Shown here: positions 5,226 to 7,219 of the stretch, one piece after another | How positions within the stretch are numbered: the first letter of the stretch is position 1 | Layout: every line of letters starts with the position of its first letter | From: Thermoactinomycetaceae bacterium | GTDB taxonomy: Bacteria; Bacillota; Bacilli; Thermoactinomycetales; Thermoactinomycetaceae | NCBI GenBank assembly: GCA_025449475.1 | Contig: JANWJM010000037.1 | Coordinates: 1 to 7,219 of the forward strand | DNA: 7,219 bases | Reading direction: 5' to 3' | Position numbers and translations under genes: made by a program | The notes under the pieces: generated by a model | The model's database searches: none | Told to the model about the DNA's origin: nothing | What the model saw: the letters and a program-made list of their open reading frames with translations, nothing else

Positions 5226-5266
5226 AAACCATAATGTTTAATTTTATAATGAGGTGATATGTTTAC

Positions 5267-6520
5267 ATGCTTAAGCATTCAAAAAATGAGATTATGAATC
5301 CTTACTTAATTGTTCAACAGCAGATCGAACAGGCAGCAGCAAAATTGGACATCCCTAAGCATGTCGTTGAAATTTTGAAACGACCGCAGCGCGTATTATG
5401 TGTCTCTTTTCCTGTGAAGATGGACGATGGTTCCATTCGTGTGTTTGAAGGGTATCGTTCACAACATATTGATGCCATCGGTCCAACAAAGGGAGGCATT
5501 CGTTTTCACCCCGATGTCACACAGGATGAGGTTACAGCATTGGCCATGTGGATGACCTTTAAATGTGGAGTGGTCGGTTTACCTTATGGTGGAGGAAAGG
5601 GAGGTGTTGTTTGTGATCCGAATGAATTGAGCAAGCGTGAAATTGAACGAGTGAGTCGCGGCTATATCGAGGCGATTTCGCAAATTATTGGACCGGACAA
5701 AGATATTCCCGCTCCCGATGTATATACCAATCCCACCATTATGGGTTGGATGATGGATACCTATAGTCGGATTCATCATTCATTTATTCCAGGAGTGATT
5801 ACCGGTAAGCCTCTGATTTTAGGAGGATCACAAGGACGAAACGAAGCCACTGCTGCGGGTTGCGTCATGACCATTATTGAAGCGATGAAACAACTACAAA
5901 TGCCCCTGAAAGGCGCTACGGTCGCTATTCAAGGTTTTGGAAATGCCGGGAGATTTGCAGCCAAACAACTCGATGCATTAGGTTGTCGAATTGTTGCGGT
6001 TAGTGATTCAAGAGGAGCGATTCATGATCCAAAAGGTCTTGATTTAAAGCGAGTGGAATATTTGAAAGATCATGAAACCATTCTGCAATATGGACATCAA
6101 ATCGAACCCGATTCGTTGTTGGAACTGGATGTAGATGTTTTAATTCCTGCTGCGTTAGAGAATGTGATCACGTTAGAAAATGCCGACCGCATTCAAGCTA
6201 AAATCATTGCTGAGGCTGCAAATGGTCCTACAACGCCTGCTGCTGATCAGATATTATTTGATAAGGGAATCGTGGTTATCCCAGATATTTTGGCCAATGC
6301 TGGAGGAGTAACGGTTTCTTATTTTGAATGGGTGCAAAACCTGATGAACTATTATTGGTCAGAAGAGGAAGTCAATCAAAAATTAGAGGATATCATGGTT
6401 CGTTCATATTATGAGGTGTGGAATTTGGCCGAGAAGTATCAGACGGATTTACGAACAGCCGCATTTATGATTTCCATTCTTCGAATGAAAGAAGCAATGG
6501 AAGCGCGTGGTTGGGTATAA
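5267..6520 (+). CDS. gudB: NAD-dependent glutamate dehydrogenase (RocG/GudB type)
   Basis: Oxidatively deaminates L-glutamate to 2-oxoglutarate and ammonia. The 417 residues match the usual hexameric bacterial enzyme. The substrate domain has GPTKGGIRF (Lys75), TFKCG (Lys99), the catalytic-lysine loop YGGGKGG (Lys111) and PAPDVYTN (Asp151). The nucleotide domain has GFGNAG (223-228), with Asp247 at the end of the second strand (VAVSDSRG), favouring NAD over NADP and thus a catabolic role. ILANAGGVTVSYFEW (341-355) completes the site. There is no short duplication like the one inactivating gudB in B. subtilis 168, so it should be functional. GGSQGRNEAT at 186-195 is a mild variant of the usual G-S-x-G-R loop. 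The start is ATG 5267 with GAGGTGAT at 5251-5258. It is divergent from glsA, whose product is its substrate. Whether it corresponds to rocG or gudB cannot be told from one window. Confidence 0.96.
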   Translation: MLKHSKNEIMNPYLIVQQQIEQAAAKLDIPKHVVEILKRPQRVLCVSFPVKMDDGSIRVFEGYRSQHIDAIGPTKGGIRFHPDVTQDEVTALAMWMTFKCGVVGLPYGGGKGGVVCDPNELSKREIERVSRGYIEAISQIIGPDKDIPAPDVYTNPTIMGWMMDTYSRIHHSFIPGVITGKPLILGGSQGRNEATAAGCVMTIIEAMKQLQMPLKGATVAIQGFGNAGRFAAKQLDALGCRIVAVSDSRGAIHDPKGLDLKRVEYLKDHETILQYGHQIEPDSLLELDVDVLIPAALENVITLENADRIQAKIIAEAANGPTTPAADQILFDKGIVVIPDILANAGGVTVSYFEWVQNLMNYYWSEEEVNQKLEDIMVRSYYEVWNLAEKYQTDLRTAAFMISILRMKEAMEARGWV

Positions 6521-6537
6521 GGATGGCTCCCATCCTT
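6519..6537 (+). terminator. Tight hairpin overlapping the gudB stop codon
   Basis: AAGGATGG (6519-6526) pairs perfectly with CCATCCTT (6530-6537) around a 3-nt CTC loop. The left arm includes the last two bases of the gudB stop codon. Only TTTAT follows, so termination would be partial. An attenuator or mRNA-stabilising stem between gudB and the small downstream ORF is equally possible. Confidence 0.55.
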
Positions 6538-6566
6538 TATCACACACAGAACAAGGTGGGCTTATA

Positions 6567-6746
6567 ATGAATGTGGATGACCTTTATTTGGAAGGGATTC
6601 AGAAAGCAGCTGAAGAGCGACAAAAATGGTATGTAGAAGCTCTTTTGAGTGATTCGGAGGAAGCAGCTGCTAAATTTAGGGAAGCTGATAAAAGATGGCG
6701 TAAGTTGGTTGAAGAAAGAGAAGAACTAAATAAGGGTCAGATGTAG
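6567..6746 (+). CDS. Small charged helical protein, 59 residues
   Basis: I do not recognise this gene. The product is 59 residues, almost entirely predicted helix, with about 40 percent charged residues, many in alternating Glu/Arg/Lys blocks (IQKAAEERQKWYVEALL, then FREADKRWRKLVEEREELNK). There is no membrane segment, signal peptide or cysteine. The ATG at 6567 is preceded by AAGGTGGG (6553-6560) at 6 nt. The frame is open further upstream to GTG 6507 inside the gudB end, but no ribosome binding site supports that. It follows gudB by 46 nt across a hairpin and is probably in the same transcript, perhaps at reduced level. Its good Shine-Dalgarno, amphipathic helix pattern and clean stop make translation likely. 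A partner or regulatory role is a guess. Confidence 0.65.
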   Translation: MNVDDLYLEGIQKAAEERQKWYVEALLSDSEEAAAKFREADKRWRKLVEEREELNKGQM

Positions 6747-6898
6747 CGAATCAGAAAATGATCCGAAGACCGCTTGAGTGTAGGATGCTTCTCCAACCTT
6801 TTCGATTTGTTCTACTCAAATAATTGTGCCAATTTTGGGCAGATGGTTGAAATTTTTACAATGATAGAAAAAAGTATAGAGTGTATTGGGGAAACGAG
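6747..6898. other. Intergenic stretch without recognised features
   Basis: Between the 59-residue ORF and the large hairpin there is no ORF with a ribosome binding site. The only symmetry seen is TTGAGT (6774-6779) against ACTCAA (6814-6819), with a long 34-nt gap, which is weak. No promoter or tRNA is evident. Confidence 0.4.
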
Positions 6899-6940
6899 AC
6901 CACCCCACCCCTCTTGTCAAATAAGAGGGAGTGGGGTGGT
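6899..6940. terminator. Large GC-rich hairpin between convergent genes
   Basis: ACCACCCCAC (6899-6908) pairs with GTGGGGTGGT (6931-6940), and CCCTCTT (6909-6915) with AAGAGGG (6923-6929), leaving one bulged A at 6930 and a 7-nt loop. The 17-bp helix is the most stable in the window, and its right arm begins within the stop codon of the minus-strand gene. No run of more than three T follows on either strand, so it may block transcription imperfectly or mainly protect 3' ends. Its position suggests bidirectional termination. Confidence 0.65.
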
Positions 6941-7219
6941 TACTTCGATTTATAAATATATTGTGCAAGGAAAAATTCACCATTGCGTAAAAAACGAGGA
7001 TCAATAATCCCGAGGCGTTGGTGATCATCCACAATGACAACAAACGGTGACCAATCATGCAGCACCTTTGCTTTGGGATTTTTTTGAAACAAAGGTCGTA
7101 AATCGGCATCCTCTTTCGAATAAAGTGTTTTGATCGGTTTGGGTTTCGTAAAGAGCGTTTGTTGATAAATTTCAACAGTGTCCCCATTTTTGCCAACCAC
7201 TTGAAACGTCCATGGGACA
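6940..7219 (-). CDS. C-terminal part of a possible YdjM/YfhP-type membrane metal-dependent hydrolase (5' end outside window)
   Basis: The frame is open from the right edge to TAA at 6942-6940, giving 92 residues. The first visible is Val of VPWTFQVVGKNGDTVEIYQQ. An internal GTG at 7200 is not needed as a start, since the frame continues upstream. The outline, a beta-rich soluble tail with PIKTLYSKEDADLRPLFQKNP, then a hydrophobic WSPFVVIVDD and IIDPRFL, resembles the C-terminus of YdjM/YfhP metal-dependent hydrolases, where a similar 'F..FP...v......v...DlRy' pattern follows the membrane helices. The metal-binding N-terminal part lies outside the window, so this assignment is tentative. A different protein with a similar tail remains possible. 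The gene converges on the gudB unit, sharing the large hairpin as terminator. Confidence 0.55.
   Translation of the reverse strand, partial: VPWTFQVVGKNGDTVEIYQQTLFTKPKPIKTLYSKEDADLRPLFQKNPKAKVLHDWSPFVVIVDDHQRLGIIDPRFLRNGEFFLAQYIYKSK

Noticed and set aside
5245..5250. Perfect TATAAT just upstream of gudB as its -10
   Set aside because: Transcription would start inside the ribosome binding site at 5251-5258, leaving no usable leader.
6774..7007. Plus-strand open frame of 77 codons crossing the large hairpin
   Set aside because: The TTG start has no Shine-Dalgarno, the frame runs through a 17-bp stem and then antisense into the partial minus-strand gene.
6816..7196. Minus-strand open frame of 126 codons overlapping the partial hydrolase gene
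   Set aside because: It runs through the terminator hairpin and reads in another frame of the 92-residue C-terminal fragment. It is rich in His, Arg and Cys without any domain pattern.

Overview
The window looks like chromosome from an endospore-forming, low-to-moderate GC Gram-positive bacterium (Bacillales or a close relative). The evidence is AGGAGG-type ribosome binding sites with ATG, GTG and TTG starts, short hairpin terminators, a Coat-F-type spore coat protein, a YugP-type membrane zinc peptidase, a YkkC/YkkD-type small multidrug resistance pair, and RocG/GudB-type NAD glutamate dehydrogenase. I see no insertion sequence, integrase, tRNA, rRNA, CRISPR array or phage structural gene, so this reads as ordinary core or semi-core genome.

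Layout: (1) 1-136, the 3' end of an unrecognised plus-strand gene and its terminator. (2) 137-988, a promoter with an adjacent palindrome, then yugP. (3) 1003-1073, a nested two-stem structure between convergent genes. (4) 1122-1838 minus, a secreted thermonuclease-family lipoprotein with an extra C-terminal YHP..C module, and its leader with an extended -10. (5) 2043-2692 minus, a translationally coupled SMR transporter pair with its own terminator; the guanidine riboswitch known from ykkCD is not visible. (6) 2872-3240 plus, an unrecognised helical protein. (7) 3265-3292, a bidirectional terminator. (8) 3304-3930 minus, the coat protein, downstream of glutaminase glsA (4023-5003 minus). (9) 5004-5266, a palindrome-rich divergent intergenic region. 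(10) 5267-6520 plus, glutamate dehydrogenase, followed by a 59-residue charged ORF (6567-6746). (11) 6899-6940, a strong hairpin, then the C-terminal 92 residues of a minus-strand gene running off the window, possibly a YdjM/YfhP-type membrane hydrolase.

The clearest functional unit is the divergent glsA/gudB pair. Glutaminase makes glutamate and ammonia from glutamine, and the dehydrogenase deaminates glutamate to 2-oxoglutarate, so together they form a short catabolic route into the TCA cycle. The other genes look independent, each with its own signals.

I found no convincing new multi-gene system. The observations most worth a second look are an Asp/His pair at matching TM2 positions of the two SMR subunits combined with opposite charge bias, two unrecognised helical proteins, palindromes lying against the -10 elements of two promoters, and the altered cysteine pattern in the nuclease's C-terminal module.
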